From an uncultured Alphaproteobacteria bacterium (lineage in GTDB: Bacteria > Pseudomonadota > Alphaproteobacteria > HIMB59 > GCA-002718135): DNA of 64,000 bases. The position numbers were made by a program, and so were the translations under genes. Location: assembly GCA_902616075.1 (NCBI GenBank), contig CACMRK010000001.1, positions 62,001 to 126,000 on the forward strand, read 5' to 3'. Every line of letters begins with the position of its first letter. Position 1 is the first letter of the stretch. Shown piece after piece: positions 28,448 through 37,234 of this stretch. A model generated the notes under the pieces. That model ran no database searches. It was not told the origin of the DNA and saw only the letters and a program-made list of their open reading frames with translations.

Positions 28448-29240
28448 TAACTTAGTAAACACTAAACAAAAAAAATTATATATAGAGGATTTTTTATTGT
28501 TTTGTGAACAAGATAAAATTATTCAACAAAAAGAACTAATTTGTAGGAGAAACGCTATTGAAAACGAAACTTATAATTTACCATTCTCAAATATTAATTT
28601 AAATAAATGTGATTACTGTCTTAGTTGTTTCGATAATAAATTATTAAGTTTTTACGAGGAGAAAATTTTAAATTTTGAAGTTAATTCAGATGTATTAAAT
28701 TATATTTGTGAAAAATATTCTAATTATGAGACAACTGAAACTACTCCTTTAGCTGCCAATTTAATTATAAATATGTTGAATAATAAAAAAAATATTTATT
28801 CAAGATTCTCTCCTTTTTGTGAGACAAATATTGAATCAACTTTTGATAGAGATGGTAAATTAGATATTGTAATATTGGATAAAAAAAATAAAAAAGGAAT
28901 AATTCTAGAATGTAAAAAAAATGCAAAAGCATTATCAAGAGATATTCATAGAGATCAATACAATAAATATAATCCAAAAATAAAAGAATTAGAAAAAAAA
29001 TATAATTATAATCTTTTTTTTGGATACATAATTGGAGGTAATGAAAATTTATTGGATAAAAATTCAAATAACTTTAATAATTCAATCAAAATTCAAAATT
29101 ATTTAGAAAATAAAAATTTTATCTCATTAAAATTCTTATTATTTGCTTATATAAATTTTTTGAAGGGAGATAAAAATTTTTTTTTAGAAAAAATTTTTAA
29201 TAATAATTTTAAACATTATCTTTATTCATATTTTAATTAG
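28437..29240 (+). CDS. Predicted PD-(D/E)XK restriction endonuclease subunit
   Basis: About 267 residues from ATG 28437 (an upstream ATG at 28401 would add 12 residues inside the previous gene). Nuclease signature near residues 135-160: FDRDGKLDIVILDKKNKKGI followed by ILECKKNAKAL, i.e. an acidic residue on one strand and E-x-K on the next, as in PD-(D/E)XK enzymes. A possible zinc site CDYCLSC lies in the N-terminal part. It is the last gene of the methyltransferase operon. Calling it the restriction nuclease is an inference from the motif and the context. Confidence 0.72.
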   Translation: MIIDNLVNTKQKKLYIEDFLLFCEQDKIIQQKELICRRNAIENETYNLPFSNINLNKCDYCLSCFDNKLLSFYEEKILNFEVNSDVLNYICEKYSNYETTETTPLAANLIINMLNNKKNIYSRFSPFCETNIESTFDRDGKLDIVILDKKNKKGIILECKKNAKALSRDIHRDQYNKYNPKIKELEKKYNYNLFFGYIIGGNENLLDKNSNNFNNSIKIQNYLENKNFISLKFLLFAYINFLKGDKNFFLEKIFNNNFKHYLYSYFN

Positions 29241-29353
29241 ATTAAGAAAATAATTTATTTAAAATTTTATTTTTATAATTAATCATAATTTGTTAATTTA
29301 CTTGATAAATTTTATTAAAATTTAAGAAATAGTAGTAGAACAAATAAAAGTAT

Positions 29354-30580
29354 TTATTCATACCTTAAAGCATCAATAGGATTGAGGTTTGCAGCTTTTC
29401 TTGCTGGATAAAATCCAAATATAATTCCTATTGATGAAGAAAAAACAAAAGAGAGTACTATCGACATATAATCAAGACTCATTTTCCATTTAAAATATTC
29501 GCTAACGCCAAATATTACTCCTAAACCTAAGGCAATTCCTATGAGTCCTCCTATGAGTGATATCATTAATGATTCAATCAAGAATTGAAGGAGTATATCT
29601 CGTTTTTTTGCACCAACAGACATACAAACACCAATTTCTTTTGTTCTCTCTGTAACAGTAACAAGCATAATATTCATAATACCTATTCCCCCTACTATTA
29701 ATGAAATACCAGCAACTGTAGCTAGAAGAATAGACATAACTCTTGATGACTCTTGTCTGGCATTTAAGAATTGTGCGTAGTTTCTAATGACAAAGTCAGG
29801 ATTACCATTAGCTGAAATTTTATGAAGTTTTCGCATAACCGTATCAACATCTTTTTCTGTTTTAAAAAGTAAATCAGAAGATCTAACATTAATGGTCATG
29901 CTACGAATTTGATCACCAGGAAATTTTTTCGCTACTAGTCGTTGTTTAGCTGTTTTTAATGGTACTATAACTGTATCATCTAAATCAGCCCAAGCTGTTC
30001 CCCCTTTTGCATCTAATAATCCAATAACAGTAAAAGGAACTTTATTAATTCTTATTACTTCATCAATGGGGTTATCAGTATCAAATAAGTTCTTTTGAAC
30101 CGTCTTTCCTATAATGGCAACTCTTGAACCTGAATTGAGTTCCTCTTCTTCAAAACTTCTTCCGTTTTCAAATTTCCAATTTCCTAAATCAAAATAATCA
30201 TTTGTTGTTCCTGTAACAGTAGCAAGCCAGTTATTTCCATTAGCAACAATTTGAGTGCTTAAACTTACTCTTGGTGCAATAGCTTTAATTGCTGGTAACT
30301 CTTCTATAAGAGCTTCCATATCTTTTAAAGTTAACGTGTTAACTGAATTAGCACCCATCGATACACCTCTATTAGAAGAACTCTGCGACCTAACAATTAA
30401 GTTGTTCGATCCAAATCTTTCAATTTGTTGCTCAACTTCAATTCTTGCTCCTGAACCAATTGAAATCATTGTAATAACTGAACTAACACCAATAATAATA
30501 CCAAGAGACGTTAAAATACTTCTTAAGATGTTGGAGCGTAAACTTTTTTGCGAAAGATATATAAGATCAGTTATTGACAT
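29354..30580 (-). CDS. MacB-type ABC transporter permease (FtsX family)
   Basis: 408 residues. First span near the N-terminus (SLGIIIGVSSVITMISIG), then a ~220-residue periplasmic MacB domain (RFGSNNLIVRS to KKFPGDQIRSM). Three C-terminal spans of the FtsX core follow, with VGGIGIMNIMLVTVTERTKEIG, the family's most conserved loop. It is a type VII ABC permease, here without the fused ATPase of E. coli MacB. It overlaps the ATPase gene by 14 bases. Exports a peptide, lipid or drug; substrate unknown. Confidence 0.93.
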   Translation of the reverse strand: MSITDLIYLSQKSLRSNILRSILTSLGIIIGVSSVITMISIGSGARIEVEQQIERFGSNNLIVRSQSSSNRGVSMGANSVNTLTLKDMEALIEELPAIKAIAPRVSLSTQIVANGNNWLATVTGTTNDYFDLGNWKFENGRSFEEEELNSGSRVAIIGKTVQKNLFDTDNPIDEVIRINKVPFTVIGLLDAKGGTAWADLDDTVIVPLKTAKQRLVAKKFPGDQIRSMTINVRSSDLLFKTEKDVDTVMRKLHKISANGNPDFVIRNYAQFLNARQESSRVMSILLATVAGISLIVGGIGIMNIMLVTVTERTKEIGVCMSVGAKKRDILLQFLIESLMISLIGGLIGIALGLGVIFGVSEYFKWKMSLDYMSIVLSFVFSSSIGIIFGFYPARKAANLNPIDALRYE

Positions 30581-31250
30581 TTTTCTTATCCTCTAAAATT
30601 TTACCATCTTTCATTTTAATAATTCTTGAACCATAGTTTGCAATATCATCTTCATGTGTAACAAGAACAATCGTGATACCTTTTGCATTTAGATCATTTA
30701 AAATTTTCATAATTTCTAAACCTGTTTTACTATCTAAAGCTCCTGTTGGCTCGTCTGCTAATATTAATTTAGGTGAACCCGCAATGGCTCTAGCTATGGA
30801 AACTCTTTGTTGTTGACCACCAGATAACTGATTTGGTCTATGATGAACACGATCTTTTAATCCAACACTTTCAAGAGCTTCTATCGCTAATTGATTTCTT
30901 TCTTTTAAATTTTTACCAGAATATAAAAGTGGTAACACAACATTTTCTTGTGCGTTTAATCTTGGTAGTAAATTAAAATTTTGAAAAACAAATCCTATGT
31001 CTTTGTTACGTAATTCAGCTAGTTTATTCGAATTTAAAGTTGATACGTTATTATTTCTAAAATGATATTCCCCGCTAGATGGCACATCTAAACATCCGAT
31101 AATATTCATTAAGGTTGATTTTCCAGAACCAGATGAGCCCATAATACTAACAAAATCACCTTCATTGATTGAAAGATCAATATTATCAAGCGCTAATAAC
31201 TTGTTATCTCCCATGATATATTCTTTTGAGAGAGAATTTATATTAATCAT
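30567..31250 (-). CDS. ABC transporter ATPase, MacB/LolD type
   Basis: 227 residues. Walker A GSSGSGKST near residue 38, Q-loop FVFQNFNLLPRL, signature LSGGQQQRV, Walker B LILADEPTGALD and the switch His in LVTHEDD. This is the classic MacB/LolD subfamily and pairs with the adjacent permease. It begins one base after the adaptor gene's stop, so the three genes form one operon. Confidence 0.95.
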   Translation of the reverse strand: MININSLSKEYIMGDNKLLALDNIDLSINEGDFVSIMGSSGSGKSTLMNIIGCLDVPSSGEYHFRNNNVSTLNSNKLAELRNKDIGFVFQNFNLLPRLNAQENVVLPLLYSGKNLKERNQLAIEALESVGLKDRVHHRPNQLSGGQQQRVSIARAIAGSPKLILADEPTGALDSKTGLEIMKILNDLNAKGITIVLVTHEDDIANYGSRIIKMKDGKILEDKKNVNN

Positions 31251-31251
31251 C

Positions 31252-32826
31252 TTAAAATAGACGTAGTGCTTTTTTTTCAGACGTTTCGACGATAACTTTA
31301 GAAATTACTTCATCGCCTTCTTGTATCTCACCTTTTATTATTTCTGTGTAGCCTCCAGAATTAAGACCTGTAACCAAATCAATCTGCTCATGAGAACCAT
31401 CGACTAATTTGTATACTTTTTTAACATTTAAAGATTCTTTTAAGGAGAAATATTTATTTCTTTGTTCATCAGTTAATAATTCGACTAAGGCATTTTCAAT
31501 ATATAGCTGAATTTCTTTTCTTATTTTTTCTGGCGATAAGTTTTTAGCTTCTAAAGAGCCTCTTACTTTACCTAGTTTTGGATACACACTTCTCATTTTG
31601 TTTTGTTGATCAGCAGTCATGTTTATTTGAGCCATAATTTCTTGCATTTGAGATGCACCGCCCCCGCCCCATCTACTTCCACCTGAATTTTGTTTAGGCT
31701 TTTGATTGAGCTTAACGGAAAGAGCTGAATTTTTAACTTTTAAAACTTCTTCTTTATTTTGAACAATAATATCAACGTTAGCAGTCATACCAGGTAGAAG
31801 AAGATTTTCTGGATTATCAAAAGAAGCAATTACTTCATAGGTGATAACATTCTGATCATCTATTGGTGAATAACGTATTTGGCTAATAGTAGCATTTAAT
31901 TTTCTATCAGGAAAAGCATCAGTAGAAAATTCGACAAGCTGATCTAATTGAATATTTCCTATGTCTGATTCATCGATAAATATTTCTATATTCATATTGG
32001 ATAATGTTTCGGCAATAGTAAACATTATAGAGTCTTTTTGATAAGCTCCAAGAACATCACCAACACTGATATGTCTATCTAAAATAAAACCATCTATTGG
32101 TGATACTATTTTAGTTTTTGTTAAGTCTAGTTTTTCACTTTCTAATGTCAGTTCAGATTGTTGAATTATTTTTTCAACTTCTTCAATTTCTGCTTTAATA
32201 ATTTCAATTTGAGCCTTTCTTGAACTGATAATTGCATCCAAAGATGATATTTCTGATTTTATAGTAGCATTTTGAATAATAGCACTTTCATAATCAAAAT
32301 TCGTGTCATCAAATTCTTTTTTAGAAATAAATTTTTTGTCAAATAAAGCTTTTCGTTCTTCAAGATTTTCTTCTAGCTTACTTAAATATAAATTAGAGTC
32401 TTCTAATCGTGATTCAGCACCGTACTTATTTGCAACTGAGTTGTTTAATTCTGATTTTGCTTTTTCAAGACTTGCTTGTTTTTGTTTTAACTTAGATTTT
32501 GATATGTCTACTGAAGTTTGAGATTCTTTTACACTTAAAGTGAAAGGGTTTTGATCAAAGATTGCTAAAACTTCACCTTTTTTTATTTGTTCATTGAAGT
32601 CTTTATTAATTTCAACTATTTTTCCAGATATCTCTGATGATAATGTTAAAGTGGAAGTTGGAATAATTTTACCAGTAGCAGAAACAGTTTTCTTTATATT
32701 TCCTTTTTCTATTTTTATATATTCATAGCTGGTAGTTGCTACTTCTGTATTATTGCTTACAAAGAAATAGTAGTAACCTCCTCCTGCTATAATTATTGCT
32801 AAAATTAATAAGATAAATTTTTTCAT
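31252..32826 (-). CDS. MacA-type periplasmic adaptor with Spy/CpxP-like insert
   Basis: 524 residues, long for the family. An N-terminal membrane anchor is followed by the barrel-sandwich half (TVSATGKIIPTSTLTLSSEI), a long coiled-coil hairpin (about residues 95-235), the second half-motif (IVSPIDGFILDRHISVGDVL) and a beta-barrel. Before the C-terminal membrane-proximal domain comes an extra segment starting with a Gly-rich GGSRWGGGGA stretch. It carries two LTxxQ-like motifs, MTADQQ (about 402) and LTDEQR (about 447), as in Spy/CpxP chaperones. It probably links the MacB-type pump to an outer-membrane exit duct. Confidence 0.9.
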   Translation of the reverse strand: MKKFILLILAIIIAGGGYYYFFVSNNTEVATTSYEYIKIEKGNIKKTVSATGKIIPTSTLTLSSEISGKIVEINKDFNEQIKKGEVLAIFDQNPFTLSVKESQTSVDISKSKLKQKQASLEKAKSELNNSVANKYGAESRLEDSNLYLSKLEENLEERKALFDKKFISKKEFDDTNFDYESAIIQNATIKSEISSLDAIISSRKAQIEIIKAEIEEVEKIIQQSELTLESEKLDLTKTKIVSPIDGFILDRHISVGDVLGAYQKDSIMFTIAETLSNMNIEIFIDESDIGNIQLDQLVEFSTDAFPDRKLNATISQIRYSPIDDQNVITYEVIASFDNPENLLLPGMTANVDIIVQNKEEVLKVKNSALSVKLNQKPKQNSGGSRWGGGGASQMQEIMAQINMTADQQNKMRSVYPKLGKVRGSLEAKNLSPEKIRKEIQLYIENALVELLTDEQRNKYFSLKESLNVKKVYKLVDGSHEQIDLVTGLNSGGYTEIIKGEIQEGDEVISKVIVETSEKKALRLF

Positions 32827-32885
32827 TTTATATTATCTAGGTCGAATATAGTTTTAGATAAGAAAAAGATACAATATAATGAGTT

Positions 32886-32924
32886 GGGGTATAAAGCCCT
32901 CTCCACTGAGGGAGTTTTGCCCCA
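32886..32924. other. Two-tier inverted repeat between macA and the GMC gene
   Basis: An outer TGGGG/CCCCA pair encloses an inner CCCTC/GAGGG stem. It is unusually G+C-rich for the region. It lies downstream of the GMC gene and about 60 bases upstream of macA, both on the minus strand. No T tract follows on either strand, so it is not an obvious terminator; it may be a leader structure or mRNA-end stabiliser. Confidence 0.35.
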
Positions 32925-32958
32925 TTAAGATCAATTGATTAGTATTTTCTTTAATAAA

Positions 32959-34566
32959 TTAGTGATTTGACCTCAATAATAAGTCTGTAGCTTTATCTGC
33001 TATTGCCATTGCGGGAGCATTTGTATTAGCTCCAACAATTGTTGGCATCATCGACACATCAAAAACTCTTAAATTTTTTATTCCCTTAACTTCCAATTTT
33101 GTATTTAATACCGCCATATCATCATTATCTTTACCCATTTTACATGTTCCAACAGGATGCCAATTTGTTTTGATCATTTTTTTTGAATAGTTAATGAGAT
33201 CTTCATCTGAATTAATCGATTGACCAGGAACTGTTTCTTCTAAAACAATATCAGATAAAGGCTTTGTTTGAATAACCTTTCTTGCAAGCTTTACAGCATT
33301 TAACATAACATTCATATCATCTTCATGACTTAAGAAATTTGGATCAATAAGAGGTAAATCTAATGGGTTGGAAGATTGAATTCTAACCTCTCCTCTTGAT
33401 TTTGGATTCATTAGACAAGATGTAAGAGTTAAACCATGATCAGGTTTTATGCCTTTTGTATCTCTATCGGTATACATTATGGGCACGCAATACAGTTTAA
33501 TTTTAGGATCTTTTTTATCTTCTAAATTTTCTGGGTTAAAAAAAGAGCAACTATCAACACCTTGAGATCGAACAGGGCCTGAATTAAATAATAAATACTG
33601 AATTCCATTTTTTATCATTCGCAATCCCTCATCTTGTTTATAATAACTATAACCCGGTTTTACTCTGGAGATCACGGGGACTTCATGATGATCTTGTAAA
33701 TTTTTACCTACACCTTTTAAATTTTCAATTACTGGAATACTAAATTGTTGTAATTGCTCTGCTTCCCCTATTCCAGAATGCATTAAAATTTTAGGTGTAA
33801 CATATGCTCCTGATGTTAAAATAATATCATTCGCAAAATATTTAGTTGATTTACCATTTGATATACATTCAACACCAATTGCTTTTTTTTGATCAAGAAT
33901 AACTTTTGTTACAATTGAACTAGTTTTGATTTCTAAATTTTTATTATTAGTTTTTGATTGTAAAAAAGCACTGTACACATCGCATCTTTTGCCATTGCCA
34001 ATGGTGTATTGCATAGTTCCTACGCCATATTGGTCACCATCATTGAAATCATCATTATAAGGTAAACCCATAGCTTGCATTGTTTTGATATATAGGTTTG
34101 TACCTTCTACAATATAACCAGGATCAGAAACTTTTAAGTTACCATTGTTTCCATGATATTCATTTTGAATACGTTCATTATTTTCAAGTTTAACAAAATG
34201 CTTGAGTAAAGAGTTCCAGTTCCAATTACTGTCAGCACTCTCCTCTTCCCATTTATTATAATCAGATGGTTTACCTCTCATGTAAACCATACCATTTACT
34301 TTAGAACCTCCACCAAGTGTTTTGGCTTGTGCTATAAAATGTTGACGGTTATTTAATTGCTTTTGCGGAATAGATTCATAGAATTTTAAATATGGACTAT
34401 TCTCTAAACCTTTAATCCAACCAGCAGGCATCGATAAAAGTAAATTATTGGATTTAATTCCTTCTTCTAAAATTAAAACAGAGGCGCCATGTTCAATTAA
34501 TTTTGTTGCTGTAATAATTCCTGATGTTCCACCACCTGCAATTATAAAATCATATTTTTTTGCCAT
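32959..34566 (-). CDS. GMC-family FAD-dependent oxidoreductase (alcohol/choline dehydrogenase type)
   Basis: 535 residues. N-terminal FAD-binding motif AGGGTSGIITATKL followed by EEG. GMC signature 1-like GGGSKVNGMVYMRG near residue 85 and signature 2-like SGAYVTPKILMHSGIG near 270. C-terminal active-site region NWHPVGTCKMG and MPTIVGANTNAPAMAIADK. Its place beside an AlkB-type monooxygenase suggests an AlkJ-like alcohol dehydrogenase; choline or other alcohols are alternatives. There is no signal peptide. Confidence 0.9.
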   Translation of the reverse strand: MAKKYDFIIAGGGTSGIITATKLIEHGASVLILEEGIKSNNLLLSMPAGWIKGLENSPYLKFYESIPQKQLNNRQHFIAQAKTLGGGSKVNGMVYMRGKPSDYNKWEEESADSNWNWNSLLKHFVKLENNERIQNEYHGNNGNLKVSDPGYIVEGTNLYIKTMQAMGLPYNDDFNDGDQYGVGTMQYTIGNGKRCDVYSAFLQSKTNNKNLEIKTSSIVTKVILDQKKAIGVECISNGKSTKYFANDIILTSGAYVTPKILMHSGIGEAEQLQQFSIPVIENLKGVGKNLQDHHEVPVISRVKPGYSYYKQDEGLRMIKNGIQYLLFNSGPVRSQGVDSCSFFNPENLEDKKDPKIKLYCVPIMYTDRDTKGIKPDHGLTLTSCLMNPKSRGEVRIQSSNPLDLPLIDPNFLSHEDDMNVMLNAVKLARKVIQTKPLSDIVLEETVPGQSINSDEDLINYSKKMIKTNWHPVGTCKMGKDNDDMAVLNTKLEVKGIKNLRVFDVSMMPTIVGANTNAPAMAIADKATDLLLRSNH

Positions 34567-34618
34567 ATGTAAATTTTTCTATTTTAATTTTTTACGTGTT
34601 TCTATATTTAATATCAAG

Positions 34619-34813
34619 ATGAAAACTTTAATAGTTAAAGCAGATGATGGAAGAGAATACCATGTAGATAACCCCAATGGCTTTTATCAGCATCTTGTAG
34701 ATTTTCACTCAGATAATAGTATTGGAAATAATAGTGTCCATGAAGAAAATGGCTATTACTTTACAGTAACACCTTCATTTTACGATACTGTAAAAAAATT
34801 TATAGAAAAATAA
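34619..34813 (+). CDS. Small hypothetical protein, 64 aa
   Basis: Not recognised. Compact acidic and aromatic protein (MKTLIVKADDGREYHVDNPN at the start) without membrane spans. The open frame extends farther upstream into the GMC gene's antisense; I take ATG 34619 because the protein-like sequence begins there. It lies between the divergent GMC gene and alkB. Confidence 0.6.
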   Translation: MKTLIVKADDGREYHVDNPNGFYQHLVDFHSDNSIGNNSVHEENGYYFTVTPSFYDTVKKFIEK

Positions 34814-34948
34814 ATTATACAATTAAAAATCGATAAATAACATCCCCACAATAATTAAAATAAGACCTTTTATGTTATTATTCATATAAATTTTCTTAGA
34901 GTAATTTAGGTATTAGATTAGAAAAAAAAATAATATATAATTATTTTG

Positions 34949-35968
34949 ATGATTTTTTATTTTGTAACACCTCTAATTTTGATATTTGCTAGTTCTTTAG
35001 GATTAATCATTAATCCCTCTTGGTCAATTTCACCTTTTATTTGGGTTTTCGTATTAGTTCCAATTATTGACCTTGTATTACCTTACTTAAGTAAAGATGA
35101 TGTTGAGCTAAATGAAAGTGTATTTCACAATTTTTCTATTTTAATCGTGCTCCCCTGCATTTTATTTTTAATTATATTTGGTTTAATTATTGTTTCTGAC
35201 TCAACTATCACTTTATTTACGGCTGCAGCTTTGGGGGCAGCTGTAGGTATGTCTGGCGGTTCTATCGGCATTACAACTGCACATGAACTTATTCATCGAA
35301 AAAATAAATTTATGCGCGGTATAGGAGTATTCTTATTAGTTTTATGTTGTTATGGCCATTTTCGAATTGAGCATATTTATGGTCATCATTTAAATGTAGC
35401 TACTAAAGAAGATCCTGCTACAGCTAGAAGAGGAGAAAATTTTTATTTTTATTTTATTCGCTGTGTGATCAATAGTGTGATTTCATCATGGAATATTGAA
35501 AAAAATATTCTTGATAGAAAAAATCTAAATACATTTAGTTTCCAAAACAGAATGATTCATTATTTTGTATTAGAATTTTTATTTTTAGTATTTGCTTATT
35601 TAATTGCCGGTATGAATGGTTTAATTTTTATTATCTTTCATTCTTTTGTTTCCATAATCTTATTGGAATTAGTAAATTATATTCAACATTATGGTTTAGA
35701 AAGAAAAAAAGAAAATGGAAGGTACGAAAGATTTACAGATTTACATTCTTGGAACAGTCGTCATATTTCTGCTAATTGGTCGACATTTAATTTAGGTCTT
35801 CATGCAGAACATCACCAGAGTGCATCAAAGCCTTACCCTCTTTTATCTCAAGAAGAAAAAGCAATTGAGATGCCTGCTAATTACTCCATAATGTTAATTA
35901 TGGCTTTAATCCCTCCCTTGTGGTTTTTTGTGATGGATAGGAAAATAGATAACTTAAAAACTATTTAA
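34949..35968 (+). CDS. alkB: AlkB-type membrane diiron monooxygenase (alkane 1-monooxygenase family)
   Basis: About 339 residues with six or so membrane spans. The histidine boxes of membrane diiron hydroxylases are present: HELIHRKNK, EHIYGHHLNVAT and LHAEHHQSASKPYP. So is the AlkB-specific NYIQHYGLER motif, which separates AlkB from ordinary desaturases. It would hydroxylate a terminal methyl group using rubredoxin-supplied electrons; no rubredoxin gene is in the window. The frame opens at a TTG at 34946; I take the adjacent ATG. Natural substrate not known. Confidence 0.85.
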   Translation: MIFYFVTPLILIFASSLGLIINPSWSISPFIWVFVLVPIIDLVLPYLSKDDVELNESVFHNFSILIVLPCILFLIIFGLIIVSDSTITLFTAAALGAAVGMSGGSIGITTAHELIHRKNKFMRGIGVFLLVLCCYGHFRIEHIYGHHLNVATKEDPATARRGENFYFYFIRCVINSVISSWNIEKNILDRKNLNTFSFQNRMIHYFVLEFLFLVFAYLIAGMNGLIFIIFHSFVSIILLELVNYIQHYGLERKKENGRYERFTDLHSWNSRHISANWSTFNLGLHAEHHQSASKPYPLLSQEEKAIEMPANYSIMLIMALIPPLWFFVMDRKIDNLKTI

Positions 35969-35974
35969 TTTAAT

Positions 35975-36658
35975 ATGATAGATTTTTTTTCTAAGTTGAA
36001 AGATAATCGTATTTTTCAATTTTCAGTTGTTGTTATAATTATATTAAATGCAATTCTTATTGGGGCCACAACATATCAATTAGATCCTATATTTTTAAAT
36101 ACTATTCACTTACTTGATTATGCAATCACAGTTTTCTTTGTTATTGAAATTTTAATTCGTTTTATTGGTGAAAAAGAAAAGAAAAATTTTCTAAAAGATG
36201 GTTGGAATGTATTCGATACAATCATTGTAGCAATTTCACTCATTCCTATTCCAAATAATTCTAGCTTCTTAGTTTTACGTCTTCTTCGTATTTTTAGAGT
36301 GTTACGATTGATATCTGTCATTCCTGAATTAAAAAAAATTATAGAAGCTATTCTTGCTTCAATAAAAAGAGTATTTTTTGTTAGTCTGCTACTGTTTATA
36401 ATACTCTATATTTATGCAACAATGGGATCAATTTTATTTGGGGAAGATGATCCAGAACGATGGGCCGATCTGGGAATATCCCTAATTACCCTTTTTCAAG
36501 TTTTAACGTTATCTAGTTGGGAGAATGTCATGCTGCCTATGCAGGCTATTTACTGGTGGGCATGGATTTACTTTTTCAGCTTTATTTCAATTTGCTCAAT
36601 TACAATATTGAATTTGGTGATTGCTATCCTTGTTGATGTTGTAAATCATCAAAAATAA
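35975..36658 (+). CDS. BacNav-type voltage-gated cation channel, variant filter
   Basis: 227 residues. Six membrane spans with an Arg-repeating S4 (FLVLRLLRIFRVLRLISVI) and the pore loop TLSSWEN at about residues 178-184. Bacterial sodium channels normally read TLESWSM-like here, with Glu in the third position. This protein has Ser there and a Glu three residues later, so ion selectivity may differ. The C-terminal coiled coil usual in NavAb-like channels is absent. It starts six bases after alkB and is probably cotranscribed with it. Confidence 0.87.
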   Translation: MIDFFSKLKDNRIFQFSVVVIIILNAILIGATTYQLDPIFLNTIHLLDYAITVFFVIEILIRFIGEKEKKNFLKDGWNVFDTIIVAISLIPIPNNSSFLVLRLLRIFRVLRLISVIPELKKIIEAILASIKRVFFVSLLLFIILYIYATMGSILFGEDDPERWADLGISLITLFQVLTLSSWENVMLPMQAIYWWAWIYFFSFISICSITILNLVIAILVDVVNHQK

Positions 36659-36767
36659 CCTGTAAAAATTACATAAATCTTCAAATATTAATGCTTATAT
36701 GCTAATTATCTTACAAATTTATAGCAGTTGTAGATTACCTGCATTAACAAAACTATAGGGAGGTATA

Positions 36768-37217
36768 ATGTTTGATAAAAAAGATGATAATTCAAATCCA
36801 ACAACTGATGTATTTAGACCTGCAAAGGGATCAGCAAAAGTTGTAATTGGTCACGGTGTAACAATTAACGGTGAAATTAAAAAAGCAGATGAAGTTCAGA
36901 TTGATGGTGAAGCTGATGTTACGATGAAAACTGATAATGTAGTTATTGGCGCTACTGGAGATTGCAAAGGAAATATAGAAACACATAATGCTGACATCTG
37001 GGGAAAATTTGACGGTGAAATAAAAGCTTCTGGTACCTTAACAATCCAAGAGCAGGGAGTTGCTTCTGGTGACATTGAGTATCAAAATTTACAAATTAAG
37101 CTTGGTGGTCAAATCAGTGGTGATATTAAAAAATCTGATAAGATACAGCCTATTAAAAAAGACTCAAAACCATCAGAAGAAAATAATTCATTACAAGAAG
37201 CAATTAAAAAAGATTAG
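36768..37217 (+). CDS. Bactofilin
   Basis: 149 residues with one bactofilin domain (PF04519), a right-handed beta-helix that polymerises into cytoskeletal filaments: VIGHGVTINGEIKKADEVQI, then DIWGKFDGEIKASG and VASGDIEYQNLQI, with regular hydrophobic-glycine repeats. Unstructured, Lys/Ser-rich ends flank the domain, as usual. A strong GGGAGG Shine-Dalgarno sequence precedes ATG 36768. Probable role in cell shape or polar positioning. Confidence 0.93.
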   Translation: MFDKKDDNSNPTTDVFRPAKGSAKVVIGHGVTINGEIKKADEVQIDGEADVTMKTDNVVIGATGDCKGNIETHNADIWGKFDGEIKASGTLTIQEQGVASGDIEYQNLQIKLGGQISGDIKKSDKIQPIKKDSKPSEENNSLQEAIKKD

Positions 37218-37234
37218 TAATTATATTTTTTAGA

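Noticed and set aside
34823-34885. 20-residue minus-strand frame with one hydrophobic stretch
   Set aside because: Very short, weak ribosome-binding site, no supporting context; could be chance in A+T-rich sequence.
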